A stretch of DNA of 64,000 nucleotides, from contig NC_056005.1 of NCBI RefSeq assembly GCF_018446385.1, positions 63,586,239 to 63,650,238 of the forward strand. The letters are read 5' to 3'. The notes under the pieces were generated by a model. That model saw nothing but the letters and a program-made list of their open reading frames with translations. It did not search any database and had not been told where the DNA came from. Made by a program: the position numbers and the translations under genes. Shown one piece after another: positions 33,721 to 46,900 of the stretch. How positions within the stretch are numbered: the first letter of the stretch is position 1; every line of letters begins with the position of its first letter. The stretch is from Zingiber officinale (lineage: Eukaryota > Streptophyta > Magnoliopsida > Zingiberales > Zingiberaceae).

Positions 33721-36617
33721 ATCCTCTTGTCCAGAATTTTCTGGATAGAGGCCCTATTCATTTAAGGTGGAAAGTATAATACACTCAAACGATGTGCATT
33801 GTTGACAGCGATTCTTAGGCGATTTCGCCAAGTGCGTTTGGTGCTGGCCGCCGCCGACTCACGATTGATATTTCCAACTTCCCTCCTCTTCCTTCTTCTA
33901 TTTCTATCCCTACTGAGGCACTGGGTGAAGTAGATCTAGGATCTCCGAAGCCTTTCCTATGGATCAGCTGTGAAACTTGTATCACCTCAAGTTTCAAACA
34001 AGAGCTTTGAAGACGTAGGAGAAGACTTCAAACATGTGGAGATATTTAATAATAAGCCAGGTATGTTCTATTCTGAAGAGGAAGTAGATCGTTTGGGCAA
34101 GCTGTTGTTCTTCAAGCTTTCGGGAATCTTGGTCTTTCGGGATTTTATAACATTATATTTTTGCTTGTTGGGTATATTTTTTTGCATCTTTCTTCCAATG
34201 AAAATATGACTTGTATTTGGGCAAGGGGAATTTGGTTTATTGGTGGTGTACCACTTAGAACTTTTAAGTGGTCGCCACACTTCTCATACACCACAGAATC
34301 TTTAGAGGTTCCAGTGTGGATTCAGTACCAGATTTGCCTATTCACATGTTCAACAAGGGATGCTTATTCTCTGTTGCTAGAGTTTGTGGGGAAGTCGATC
34401 AAGATTGATGAAGCAATTGTAAATGGATCAAGATCGGTGATGGCAAGGGTCTGTGTTGAAATTGCTTTGCTAAAACCCAAAGTGGAAGAATTTTAGATTG
34501 GAATTGGGGCTGAAAAGTGACTGCAGAGAGTAGTTTTTGAGAAATTCCCTAAATACTATGGTGATTGTCTTCATCTAGAACATGTGGCTAAGGAATGTTA
34601 TGGAAATAAACCAAACCAGAATGTAATGTTGGGAGAAGAATTATTGGGATTGTTGGGGAAGATTTAAAAGAGGTCATTAATAGGAAGAAAATTTATGAAA
34701 GTTAGAAGGGGAATGGAGCGGGTCTGAGTGTGCCAAAATTTTTTATCATTCTAGTAAGGAATCAGAAAACCAAGTATGGATTCAAAAGAAGGTGAGCTCG
34801 AAGGGTAAGGAGGTAGTGAATGTAGAGAATATTGCTAATGAAAACAAATTTTATTCTATATCTCCTTTGGGAGAAGAATTGGGTTTTTTTGATGAAGAGG
34901 TACATCAGGAGACTGCCCAGGTTGTGGTTGTTGAGCTGCCTGGTAAAGTTAGAAAGGTGGAAGCAGTGGTGTTTGATCGGCAGTATTTTCAGGTTGAGAA
35001 TGAAATTGTAAAACAAAAAGAAGTTATGTTTGGAAACAAGATGGATGAAGGTGTATAGAATTCTAATTTTGTAATGGAGTTAGGAATGACTGAGTATGGA
35101 AAAATACAATTTAAAGAGAGGAGAGATTCTTCTAAGCAGGAAAGGATAGCAGTCATGGACATAGCGGCTGGTAACTCCTAGTTTACTTCTGGAACATTAG
35201 TTGGAAGGAGAGGTTTGTAGATTTTGGCTAAAAAATAGAGATCTACAAAGGTAGGTGCTGTTGTAGATAGAATTTCAGAGGGGCAGCAAGTTTTTCAGAG
35301 TTGGACCAACCATTAGTGGAACAGTTAGCACTTGGTAAATTAAATTATAGTTCAAAAAATGAAGAGTTGTGGGGAGGCCAGGTTCTGCAATTTGTCATGA
35401 GGATTCTAAGGATGAGATAGTGTCTAAATCAGTTGTGGAAGGGGATGATTCTGTGTTAGAAGGTTCTGTATATTTGCAGAGAAGTTCATCATTATCAAAT
35501 ATTTCAATTAAGAAGTTTGATAAAAATGCTAAAAGGGAACCTGCTATTATGGTACCTTTGGATGTAAATCAGAGGGTTAGCCGTAGCAAAGCCTTGGCCT
35601 AGAAAGCTGCATCCCCATCAATCTTTTAATGGACGGGTTAATTTGGAACATTAGGGGAATAGGAAATGCAGCTTCACTTAGGAGGGTGCTTTTTTTGAGA
35701 AAATTTCATCATTTGAAGTTTTTGGGAATTCTAGAACCCTTTATCTCTTGATGAAACTTTTATAACTAGGAGGCTGGGTTTTAATTCTTCAGTGTCAAAT
35801 TGTATTGGAAAATATGGTTTGTTCATGATTCCATCGTAGAATGTAATGTTTTGGTGGATCATGAACAATTTCTTCACCTTAAGCTACATTCTCATTTATC
35901 TCCTACTGATACATTGGTGACTATGGTGTATGCAAAGTGTTCGAGAGTGGAAAGATATACCTTATGGGGGGTGATTTTAATGTTATTGCTAGACTTTGTG
36001 AACAATCTGCTAGAATTCTTTCTAATCTAGGAGTTGTGGATGATTTCAATAAATTTTTAATACTAAGTGGTTTGTTGGATACTGGTTTTGTGGGTGATAG
36101 ATTCACTTGGATCAATAAATTTGGAAGCGTTTGGATTAAATATTAATTTCTCCATCATGGAGTAATAATGACTTCTTGATGCGTGTGGAGCATTTAAGTA
36201 GGGTTTTCTCTGATCATAGTCCTTTTCTTATTAAAATTTCATGCTTTTCGAGGCCGATGGCTTCTTTTAGGTTTCAATATATGTGGATCAAACATCACAA
36301 TTTTTCCCTCACAGTTAGATTAAATTGGATGTTGCCTTGCTATGGGCTTGGACTGTAGAAATATTAGTTTAAACTTAAAATATTAAAAGCTCATTTGCAG
36401 TAGTGGAATGTTGAAGTATTTGGAGAGATGCATGACATGTTAAGAAAGTTAAAGAGTAGATTGCGACTGTGGAGAAAGCTTTTAATGGTGATCCTACTGA
36501 TGCGAATAAAATTAACATGTCAAGGTGTCAAGCTTTACTTTTCAAGATAGTATGGAAGAAGAGTTCTGAAAGCAGAAGGTATCCGTGAAATGGATAGGCG
36601 AGGGTGATAGGAATACT
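33721..36617 (+). mobile_element. L1-type LINE, right-arm copy, 3'-truncated
   Basis: ORF1 remnants include SRSVMARVCVEIALLKPK, typical of plant LINE ORF1 (DUF4283-type), followed by a degenerate zinc knuckle near 34,560 (YYGDCLHLEHVAKECYGN). ORF2 begins MDGLIWNIRGIGNAASLRR at 35,629 and gives endonuclease motifs (GGDFNVIARLC and FTWINK) to about 36,350. It ends before any reverse transcriptase, at 36,617 next to GGAATACT and the TGTCACG fragment. LINEs are usually 5'-truncated, so loss of the 3' end implies a later deletion or replacement. Both ORFs are broken. Confidence 0.85.
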
Positions 36618-36630
36618 AAATTTGTCACGC

Positions 36631-36790
36631 CCCAGAGGAGTCTCTGCCAGAGAAAAATCCGACAACGTCTCTCCTGTACCAGTGACAATCTGAATCCATA
36701 AATACACAGCCCTTAGAGCCTCTCAATCCTCGGCCAACACGGCCGGAACATAAGGAATAATTTAAATAAACATTCCACGTATATATATAT
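36631..36790. mobile_element. TE terminal fragment, right-arm copy (TGTCACGCCCC)
   Basis: Starts TGTCACGCCCCAGAGG and continues to a TA microsatellite. It is the mirror of 28,060-28,219. TGTCACGCCCC is a common start of plant LTR-type elements. No coding sequence. Confidence 0.65.
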
Positions 36791-37375
36791 ATATATATCA
36801 ACTTACTCCACTACAGCGAGGAAAACACAACCCACAACGAACTTTCAAATCGACTCGACAAATTTATTTATATTTAAGTACATGTACGTCATTTCATTAT
36901 CTTTTGATTGTACTTAAATTCTAAGTGGCTTCTCTGCCACCAGAAAAGTTTTGAAAAAGAGATAAAAAATTATAGGCAGATCATAAGTCTTAGACATACT
37001 AACTTGGGATTTTAAAACTAAGTAAATCGTTTATGACTTTTTATTTTGTTGTTATCTAATTCCGCTGCAAATTCTTGTATTGATAGAAATGAACAAACGA
37101 CGAAAGAAAAGGAAAAACAATTGATATTAACCCCCTCAGTCATTTGCACCCCTACTCTTCGCAAGTGACAAATTAAATAACAAGTTTTAGAAGTTAACTT
37201 TGCAATGAAATATATGGAATATTTAAAATTTTAGAAGGATATATTTGTAAAATTATATTCTAAATGGTAAATAAGTAAATTAGAAAAAATGCGAAGGATA
37301 TACCTACAATTTTATCTGAAAGCAAAACAAACAATTGAACATAAGCGAGGCAAAGAGAAAGAGAGCGATTCGCCA

Positions 37376-37942
37376 TGGCCGTTGTTACGAATGTTTCTGC
37401 TCCCACACCGTCTTCGTCTACGACACTCTGATGGATGACGAGGTTGTGCAGGCACTGCTCAAGCACGTCCCTCCCTCTTCCTCCGCCGTCCTCAACCACT
37501 AGTACCTATCTCTCTTCCCCCTTCCTCCACTCCTCGATTGGTTGTTTGATTGCGCTCTTACTGTTCTCGTCTCTTTGATGGATTAGATCTCAATCTGGTT
37601 TGCCGACGACCAATCGCACTTTTACCTACGCGTTTCGTTCCGACAAATTCGGAGGGTGTGGGGTTGCCTGTGGATTTAGACATTGGCTTAGCCTGATGCC
37701 GACAAAGGGTCATATTACCGATGATACCGTATCAATTTTTAACCATGCAAACTGTTTTTGAAGTATATCCACTTCTTGACCATGCGAACTGATGATCAAT
37801 GTTTGATAATGGTTTAAATCTATATTTCTTGCTTCTATTGATCGAGTTATGTTGCAACTAATTCAAATTTTATTCATGTAGGCACAGGTACAACATAAAG
37901 GGGCGTGTTTATCCTGCAATTCTTCCCGTAGAAACTAAGAAG
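37376..37942 (+). pseudogene. AIG2-like exons 1a and 2a, dead tandem duplicate
   Basis: Exon 1a starts ATGGCCGTTGTTACG at 37,376. One C is missing in a CCCCAC run, giving a frameshift and a TGA after 18 codons. In exon 2a the acceptor GGTACAG of the intact copy has become GGTACAA, so splicing into IKGRVYPAI would also fail. It abuts exon 1b at 37,976. Both arms carry the same tandem pair, so the tandem duplication of exons 1-2 is older than the inverted duplication. Confidence 0.9.
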
Positions 37943-37975
37943 GTGAACATAAGCGAGGCAGAGAGCGGTTCTGCC

Positions 37976-40900
37976 ATGGCCGTCGCCACGAATGTTTCCG
38001 CTCCCCACACCGTCTTCGTCTACGACACTTTGATGGATGACCAGGTTGTGCAGGCACTGCTCAAGCACGTCCCTCCCTCTTCCTCCGCCGTCCTCAACCA
38101 CTAGTACCTATCTCTCTTCCCCCTTCACTCCTTGATTGGTTGTTTGATTGCGCTCCTACCGTTCTTGTCTCTTTGATGGATTAGATCTCAATCTGGTTTG
38201 TCGATGACGAATCGCACTTTTACCTACGCGTTTCGTTCCGACAAATTCGGAGGGTGTGGGGTTGCCTGTGGATTTAGACATTGGCTTAGCCTAATGCCGA
38301 CAAAGGATCATATTACTGATGATACCATATCAATTTTTAACCATGCAAACTGTTTCTGAAGTATATCCACTTCTTGACCATGTGAACTGAGGATCAATGC
38401 TTGATAAGGGTTTAAATCTATATTTCTTGCTTCTATTGATCGAGTTCTGTTGCAACTAATTCAAATTTTAATCATGTAGCCACAGGTACAGCATAAAGGG
38501 GCGTGTTTATCCTGCAATTCTTCCCGTAGAAACTAAGAAGGTGACTGGCAAGGTGTGTTGTTTTACCATACTTTATCAAATATTTGAAAGGTGCTTTATT
38601 CCCGGGGTAGATTTCATGATTTGAAATCAACTGAATGGTCATTGGCTCTTAGCCTTGATTATTAAGGATTAATAATGTAATATTAAACCTAGATTGTTTC
38701 TACACCTCTTACTCATGATCTTGATGTAATTGTTTCTCTTGTAAAATGATATATGAATTGGTAGGATCCCAAGCCCCAACTCAAAATGAGAAAATTAAAA
38801 CTAAGAAACCATCACTTCGTGAAAAGACAAATCCATCCTCATTATGTTACCCGACTCAAAAGGCACTTATAGCTTGTTCGGTAGTGTATACCTTTTATTT
38901 TGGAACTGCATCAACTTCCAACACTTTGTCTGATGCCATTGTTTTGAAAAACATAAATTGGGAATTTTTATTCCAACATCCCATGAGACCATGTTTGGAA
39001 AATCCCATTAGAATTTATTGATTGTATGTATTTGTGAATTATGTACAAGTCATGGAACTAAAGTGGCTTTATAAGTTAGTACCAAATATAATCATATGAT
39101 AAAATTCCAAACATGACACATGGAATTCTGGAATATTTTCCCACTTAAATTAAGAGTATAAGAATTGATGAAAATTTTCTGTGGAACTAATGGTTTATAT
39201 GTCTGATACACTTTGGATCATGGCTTATAGATCTTTGAACTACTCTTTATGTAGGTCCTTTTTGGCATTACAAATGTGGAGTTGGATGTCCTGGATGCAT
39301 TTGAAGATATTGAATATGAAAGGAGAGTTGTTGAAGTTTCTTTGCTAGTATGTGTTTTTGATACATTATCTCAGTATCTTCTGCAATTTCCCCAGTATTC
39401 AAGTAAAAGTTTCAATTAAGCAGGACATCTCTTTATATGTAGGTCACAAACAGTTTAATTATACCATAAAGAAACTCAGTTGATTTTACCTCAAATGTTG
39501 CAACTTATGCCCTCCATATGTCCTTTTGGATCTAATGGCCTATATCACCTCAACCATCTTATATCTTTTCTATGTCACCCTTAATGAAGATACAATACAC
39601 CTATCTTTCTCTTTTATTTTTTTCCTTTAGATTTTCTTGAAGAGCCAGCCCTAAGTATTCTTTTTTGGCCTGGGGTCTAAAGTCTGTATATCACCTCAAT
39701 CATTATTATTATCGTCCTTAAAGACTAATGACATTATTTTTATTCATGTTATCTCTCCAAGAGTTTGATCTGCTGATTTGTTATCATCTTCCTATTTATC
39801 TGCATGAGATTATGATCCAAGTACATGTGATGTTTATCTAAAAAAATGATATATTTATGCTAAGCAAGGATAGAAATGAGCCAAGGCTAAGCAGAGCCTG
39901 AATTTAACTTTTCATTCCTTCTCCACACAAACTAGGGAAGAAAGGTTATGAACTAAAATCTTCTTTCTCATCCCTGTCATGTGAGACATATTATGACAAG
40001 ATGAGAATGGACAAGGAAACAAAAAATGCAAAAGCCACTAGAAATTTATGAAAATTATTCTCAAGCACTTAAGAAAATTGCTAATATATACAGACAAATT
40101 CATTATCTATAAAATTATTTTGATTTGTGCAAGGTAGTTAGAGTCTTGTAGGAAATGTAATTAGTTTTTCTGAAAAAAAATTCCTCTATCTCAATTACTA
40201 TCTTCAAGAATGACGAATTGGTGTTGGTGTAGGACAAGACAGAGAAACTACTTGTTAATGCATATGTATGGTCCGACAAGAATGATCCAAACTTGTATAG
40301 TGAATGGGATTTTGAGGTGAGCTCTCTTTTCTTTGGCATTTACACTATGTTGAATTGGCAAACATGCTAATTATTTGCAAACAAATATATATATATATAT
40401 AACTTGTCTACCTTTACTCTTCCTAAAAGCTACTTTTTTTTCAAAGGCATATGTGAGGTACCATGTTGATTCCACTAATTCTTCCTTTCTATAACAGATT
40501 TTTTTGTATACAACAAGAAACATCTGTTTTTTTAGTATTATCAAATAGCTTTAGGATTCTGATTTGGAGTGGAAACGCTAACAATAATATATACATTTTT
40601 TTACATTAAGTTAGATCTACATTGTGCCAGATGTATCCAACTTTACAATACAATCCATTAAGTTTAGGTTTGTTATTTGGGACCAAAGTAGATTCCTTCT
40701 AGGATAATCCACTTGAGAGGGTATTTTCTTTGTTGAGGTTCTCATACTAGTGATTTCCCATGGATTGTAGATTTGTCATCACATAAATTAAAGGTGATAA
40801 TGACTTGCCATAAAAGGAGCAATATTGTGGCGAGCTAACCATGTCTTTCATCTAGTCACATATGAGCAATGGCTTTGGGTTTTTTAATTTGTCACTTACA

Positions 40901-43900
40901 AGTGTGTGCAAAGTTTTGTGCATTTTTTTTGTCATTGGCGCCTAGTTGTATATGGATTAAATATTGTCTTCCTAACGTTTCTGGGCTTTTGATGAGAGCA
41001 AACAATTGGGACTGATTATTTGTTGTGTAAGAAGTTTAAGCAATCAATAATTAGTGCTATAATACTCAAAGGAAGGTTGCAACAAGTAACAAGAGTGACA
41101 ACATCTTATACAATTCTCTAGCCCTCCCCTTGATTAGAAATTTGCAGTGATTAGACTTTCCTTGAAGGCTAAAATTTAAAATTCCTACTTATTCCTTCCG
41201 TATTCTCCTATACCATGTAGTATTCAACTCTTGGCAAGTTATCAACTTCTTCCTTTTGGTTGTTCTTTTCAACGAGTAAGAAATGTTAAGATTAGTGATG
41301 GAGCTAGAGTGGGGTTAGACCTTAAAAATATAAAAATTGGCTACTCTTGCAAATACAAGGGTCAAATTAAGTTAGCATTTAAAAGTTTTTGTCATTGTAA
41401 ACAAAAGAGACATGTTGTGGAAACAAAATATGTGAATACGAATATAATAAACAATGATAAGTGAAGATATTTAATATGGGTTGGACAACCTTGTCCCAAT
41501 CCGCGACCTATAGACTCGCTAAATGAGTCACTCCTGGTAAATACCTATCAAAGAAATCTCTTTCACCTTGTACAATAAGCTTTTTATAAAGATAAAAACA
41601 ATTTAAAGCACGAAAGAAAACTAAAAGAAAAAAACATTTTGCAAGAACTCGAAGTTTATATTATCTTAAGCTCTTGGTTTTATTGAGAGCACTCAGGAAC
41701 TATAAAAGAGAATAAAAAAATGGGTATTTTGAAATTTATGCCATTGTTATTTAGGCCTCCTTTGTTATTTAGGAATAACTTCTCTAGATTGCATTCTAGG
41801 TCCAATATTTCTAAATATGTATGTTCTAGTGTTATAATCATATTGTATGTCCAATATTTCTATAATCTTCCTTTTAGACATTAGTTTGTGTAGTTTGATA
41901 GAAATTTTTTTTCTTCATTGATTGAATATCCTCCTTCTATACAAAGATAAATCCCTTAAAATTAGGGGTGTGATAAGTATGAGCTAATTATAATCCATCT
42001 AGGAAATAAATCCCTACAAAATAGGGATAAAATAACAAATTGTCTAGTTTGTATTTCAACACTTCTAGTGCTAGGCAATAAATGCTCTCCAAATCCAGAA
42101 TCGAACTCAGTACGCTGATGTTGGGTTTGAATAGTGCCTTTGTCAAAATGTCAACGGCTTGCAATTTTGAAGGCCCATGGCGGAGCATGATATCTTTATT
42201 TTCAATCTTCTCTCTAATGAAATGTTTGTCAATCTCCACATGTTTGGTATGGTCATGCTGAACTAGATTCTTGGCAATGGTAATGATTGACGGATTGTCA
42301 CACATAATTTGAATTGGATTTCTTGTTTTTAGCATGAGTTCCGTTAGAATCCATTGTAACCAGATTCCCTCACAAATGCCCAATGTCAGAGTTTGAAATT
42401 CAGTCTCGGCACTACTTCGAGCAACAACTGTTTGCTTTTTACAAGTGATCAAATTTCACTGAACGAACGTACAATATCTAGAAGTAGATCTTCAGTCACT
42501 AGGTGAACCTGCCTGATCAACATCAGTGTAAACTTCCAAGGTTCGTTTGTCTGTCTTTTTAAATATGTGTCTTTTTCCTGGGTCTCTTTTTAGATATTTC
42601 AATATTCAAATTACAACATCCATGTGATCAACTGATTTCTCAGAAATTAACTAATGTGCAAAACTTATATCTGGACAAATGTAAGTTAGGTAGATAAGTC
42701 TGCCTACCAATCGTTGATATCGTCCTTTATCAGCTTCCATTTCGTCAATCTGAAACCTTAACTTGGTATTAGGATCCATAGGTGTATCTACTCTTGTATC
42801 CACCTAATCCAATTCTTGTAGTAGGTCAAAGACATACTTTCTTTGAGACACAAAAATTCCTTTGTGACTTCTAGCAACCTCCATTCCCAAGAAGTATTTG
42901 AGTTGTTCCCGATCTTTGATTTTAAACTCCTTAGATAGGAGTGACTTGAGCCTTTTGATTTCTTATTCATGGTTTCATTTGAGGACAATATCATCAACAT
43001 ATACAGTATTACTAAGATTTTTCCACTTGGAAAATGTTTCACAAATAGCATGTGATTAGCTTGAGACTGGGAGTAGTCATTTCTTTTAAGGACTTTAGCA
43101 AATCTGTCAAACCAAGCTTTAGGTGATTGTTTAAGCTCATACGAGGCTCTCCTTAGTTTGCAAACTTTTCCTTTTGTACTATCTGTCTCATATCTTGCAG
43201 GGACATCCATGTAAACTTCTTCCACAAGATCTTCATTTAGTAACGCATTCTTCACATCTAGCTGAATCAAGGGTCAATCTAAGTTAGTAGCACAGTAATA
43301 TTCGGATTGTATTGAGTTTTGCAACTGGTGCAAAGGCTCCTGATAGTCACTCCCATAGGACTGGGTGTAACCTTTTGCTACCAGTTAAGCCTTGTATCTA
43401 TTTATGCTTTCATCTGGTTTTGCTTGATTGAAAAAATCGACTTATATCCCACAGTTCTTTTTTCTTTGAGGTAGCTCAATAGTGCTCAAGTCAATCTTTT
43501 CCATGGCTGTGTATTCCTCTAGGATTGTCTTGCGCCATTCAGGAACTTTTAGAGTTTCATACACAACTAGGAATACTGATATTCTCAATAGTTGTGCATC
43601 GGATGAAGACTATAAGATCTAGTTCCTTGTCTGTATGTAATAGGCTGGTTCAATGTGGGATTTGTCTATGGAACTGGTTTTATTAGATCCTACTATTTTT
43701 TAAGTTCAACTTGGCCACGAGTTGAGCTATGATATGGCTGAATTTCGTTCAAAAATGCAAGATGTTTCTCCTCGCCTAGACTTCCACTATATCATGGGAA
43801 GGTGGTGTGTTCTTTTGTGGTTCCGAGATAGGTGGCACATGCGATTGTTGTGATGATGAAAAGAACGGAGTTGATGGGGATGATGGAGAGGAAGGAGTTA

Positions 43901-46900
43901 ATGATGATGGTAAGATTGAGGAAGGACTCGATTCAAGAAGGGACTCCCAATCCCAATGTTGTAATGTATTAGAGTAGTATGGAATGTGTTCAACGAAGGT
44001 GACATCCATAGAGTGATAAAATCTCTAAGTGACATGAAAGAAGCACTTAACCTTTTTGTTGGTTGAATATCCCAAGAAAATGCACTTAAGTGCATGTGAA
44101 TCAAATTTTCCCCAATATTAAGAGTAGATGTGGACAAATCCAATACATCCAAAGAGTTTGAGAGATGTTTGAGACAAGTCTGAGTGTGGGATACAGGTTT
44201 TGTAGAACTTGAAATGGAGTCTTGAACTTAAGAACCCCATAAGGGAGGCGATTAATAAGATAGGTAGCTGTTAGAACTACGTTCCCTCAAAATGTTGGAG
44301 TGTGAGCTTTGAAGAGTAAAGAGCGGGCTACCTCAAGTATATGACAATTTTTTCGTTTAACTATACTATTTTGTTAGGGTGTATCAACACATAAACTTTA
44401 TTGGACTATGCCATTATATTGGAGATAGGAGCAAAAGTTGGAATTAAAGAAGTTTTTGCAATATGTATGTCAGCCTGGAACTGGGTCTTGATCATGGTCA
44501 GAAAATTCTGAAAGATTTGTGTGGTCTCAGATTTTTCTTTTATAAGAAAGGTCCAACACAACTGTGTGTGATCATCAACGAAAAATAAGAAAAATCTGGA
44601 GCACTAAGACTTAGGTTTTTGAATAGTCCCCAAATGTCCCCATGATGAGAGAGAAAGGTTGTGTTGGTTGATATTGACGGGGTGTATAAGTGCTGTCTAG
44701 TATGTTTAGCATATTGGCATACATCACACTGAAAGAAATTAGGACTTTAATTGATAAATAATAAAGGGAAAAGATGTTTCGAGTACATGAAATTTGGATG
44801 TCTTAATCAATAGTGTCATATCATAATTTCACTTTGATTATTGGATAGACTATTAGACTTGAAATTATGGATTGTGTAATAGTTGAGCATAGCAAACTGG
44901 CTAGATGTAGGGGAGTGTTCAAGAAGGTAAAGTCCGACATGAAGTTTAGCACTGCCAATCTTCCCAGTGCTAAGTCCTAAAAAACACAACCATCACCAAA
45001 GAACTTAGTTTGATAGTTAAGGTCTCGGTTGAGCCTACCAACCAACACAAGATGACAAGCAAGTCCAAGCATATAAAGCACAGAATTGAGATTGATATTG
45101 TTGATAATTTTAATTGTTTGCGTTCTGACCATTTTGGTACAAGTGTCATTTACTATATGCACCATTAGATGTTTGTCACATAATGAAAATGTTGAGAATA
45201 ACATTCTGTCACCTGTCATATGTTCAGATGCTCCTGAATCGATGATCCAAGAGGACTTGTTTGTGTGCATTGCCATAGGACTGCTTGTCGATGAGTTGGA
45301 AGTTGATCTCTTAAATAGATTGTTCTACTAACATAACTTTTGGAGTATATTCAACTGCTCTTTGGAGTAAGGAGAACTCATAGATATTGAAAATACGCAT
45401 GATGTGTCTTTGCCTCTCGGCTAGAAGGTTTCCAATCAACTGGCTTTCTATGGAATTGCCAGCATTGTTCTTTGAGATGACCTGACTTTCAGCAGTGATT
45501 GCACCAAGTCCTGTTCTTCTATGGTCGAGTGTCACATGCATTTCGAGGCTCACCGATGCTGCGGTTTATGGACTGACTTTGAGCTACTAATGCACTAGAA
45601 TTAGCAAAGGAGTCCTTGTCTCAATTTGGGTTCTCTGAGATGTAGGATTGTCCCAATATTATTCGCTTGTGTCTCTTCTCTCGGCTCACTTCTACAAATC
45701 CTTCCCTAAGTCTAGGTAGTGGCTTGGTGCTAAGAATTCTGCCCCGCACTTCATCAAGCCACTTATCAAGCCCACTTAAGAACTTGAAGACACGCTTTGC
45801 TTCCACAATCTTTCGATAGCAATTTTTTCCTCTGTGCACTTCCATTTGAGAGTTTTGAACATATCTAGTTGTTGCTAATACCAATTGAGTTGTAGTAAGC
45901 TGTCACTGTAGACTTCTCTTGTTGGAGACTTTGCAGAGGGCTCTTCACTTGAAATAACTCTATAGTGTTGTCACGAGGTTTCCCAAACAACCTCCCAAAT
46001 ATCGCTAGTAGAGGTACGTAGAAAACAAATTCACCAACCTCCTTCATCGAGCTGATCAACCATGACATCACCAAGTTATTCTCAGCCCTCCAAATACGAT
46101 GCTATGTTGTTTTAGGATTTGGTTCTAGAATAAAACCAGTTACATAGTCATCTTTGCCTCTTCCACTCATGACCATCATCATGGATTGGGACCATTGAAG
46201 ATAATTGTAGCAATTAAATTTGTGAGTCGTGATGGGAAGGAGACTGCCTTTTGGAGAAGAAGGCATGACGCAGGACATGCCGGAGGAAGTTCCTATCATG
46301 TCTTGCATTGCAAAATCAGAGTCGGCCATGATCCTATCTTACTTGGAAGTCGGTTGCTCTATTTGTTGTCAATGATGTCAGAATGGTGGTCAACGATGCT
46401 GTTGTTGAAAGAACCAACAATCGTCGGAATGGAGGTTGACATTGCTGCTGCTGGAAGAACCATCAATCGTGCGACTTTGTCTTGTGACTAGACGAAGAAC
46501 CAACTGCTAGGGTTTTTTCAGCCAAGGTTTCTGCTTTAATACCATGTATCTATTTCTTTATTGATAGTATATCCTCCTTATATACAAAGATAAATGTCGT
46601 AAAATTAGGGATGTGATAAGTATGAGCTAATTACAATCCATCTAGGAAATAAATCCCTACAAAATAGGGATAAAATAATAAGTTGCCTAGTTTGAATTTC
46701 AACAATTTGTAACCCAAATCAATCTTATACAATCAGGTGTACTTTCCTACCATGTTAAATTTTCTAGAATCATTTGCAATTTGTCTCGTGTTCTTTGATT
46801 TTAAAACTAATCATTCTCATGCTTACCTAGGATTAGTTGATACTAATTTTAGCTTTTTTATGAAGTTATAAATACTTGGTCAATTTTTTAGATTCTTCTA

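Noticed and set aside
41231-41464. 77-codon frame in AIG2 intron 4
   Set aside because: No recognisable features and no splice context; probably chance.
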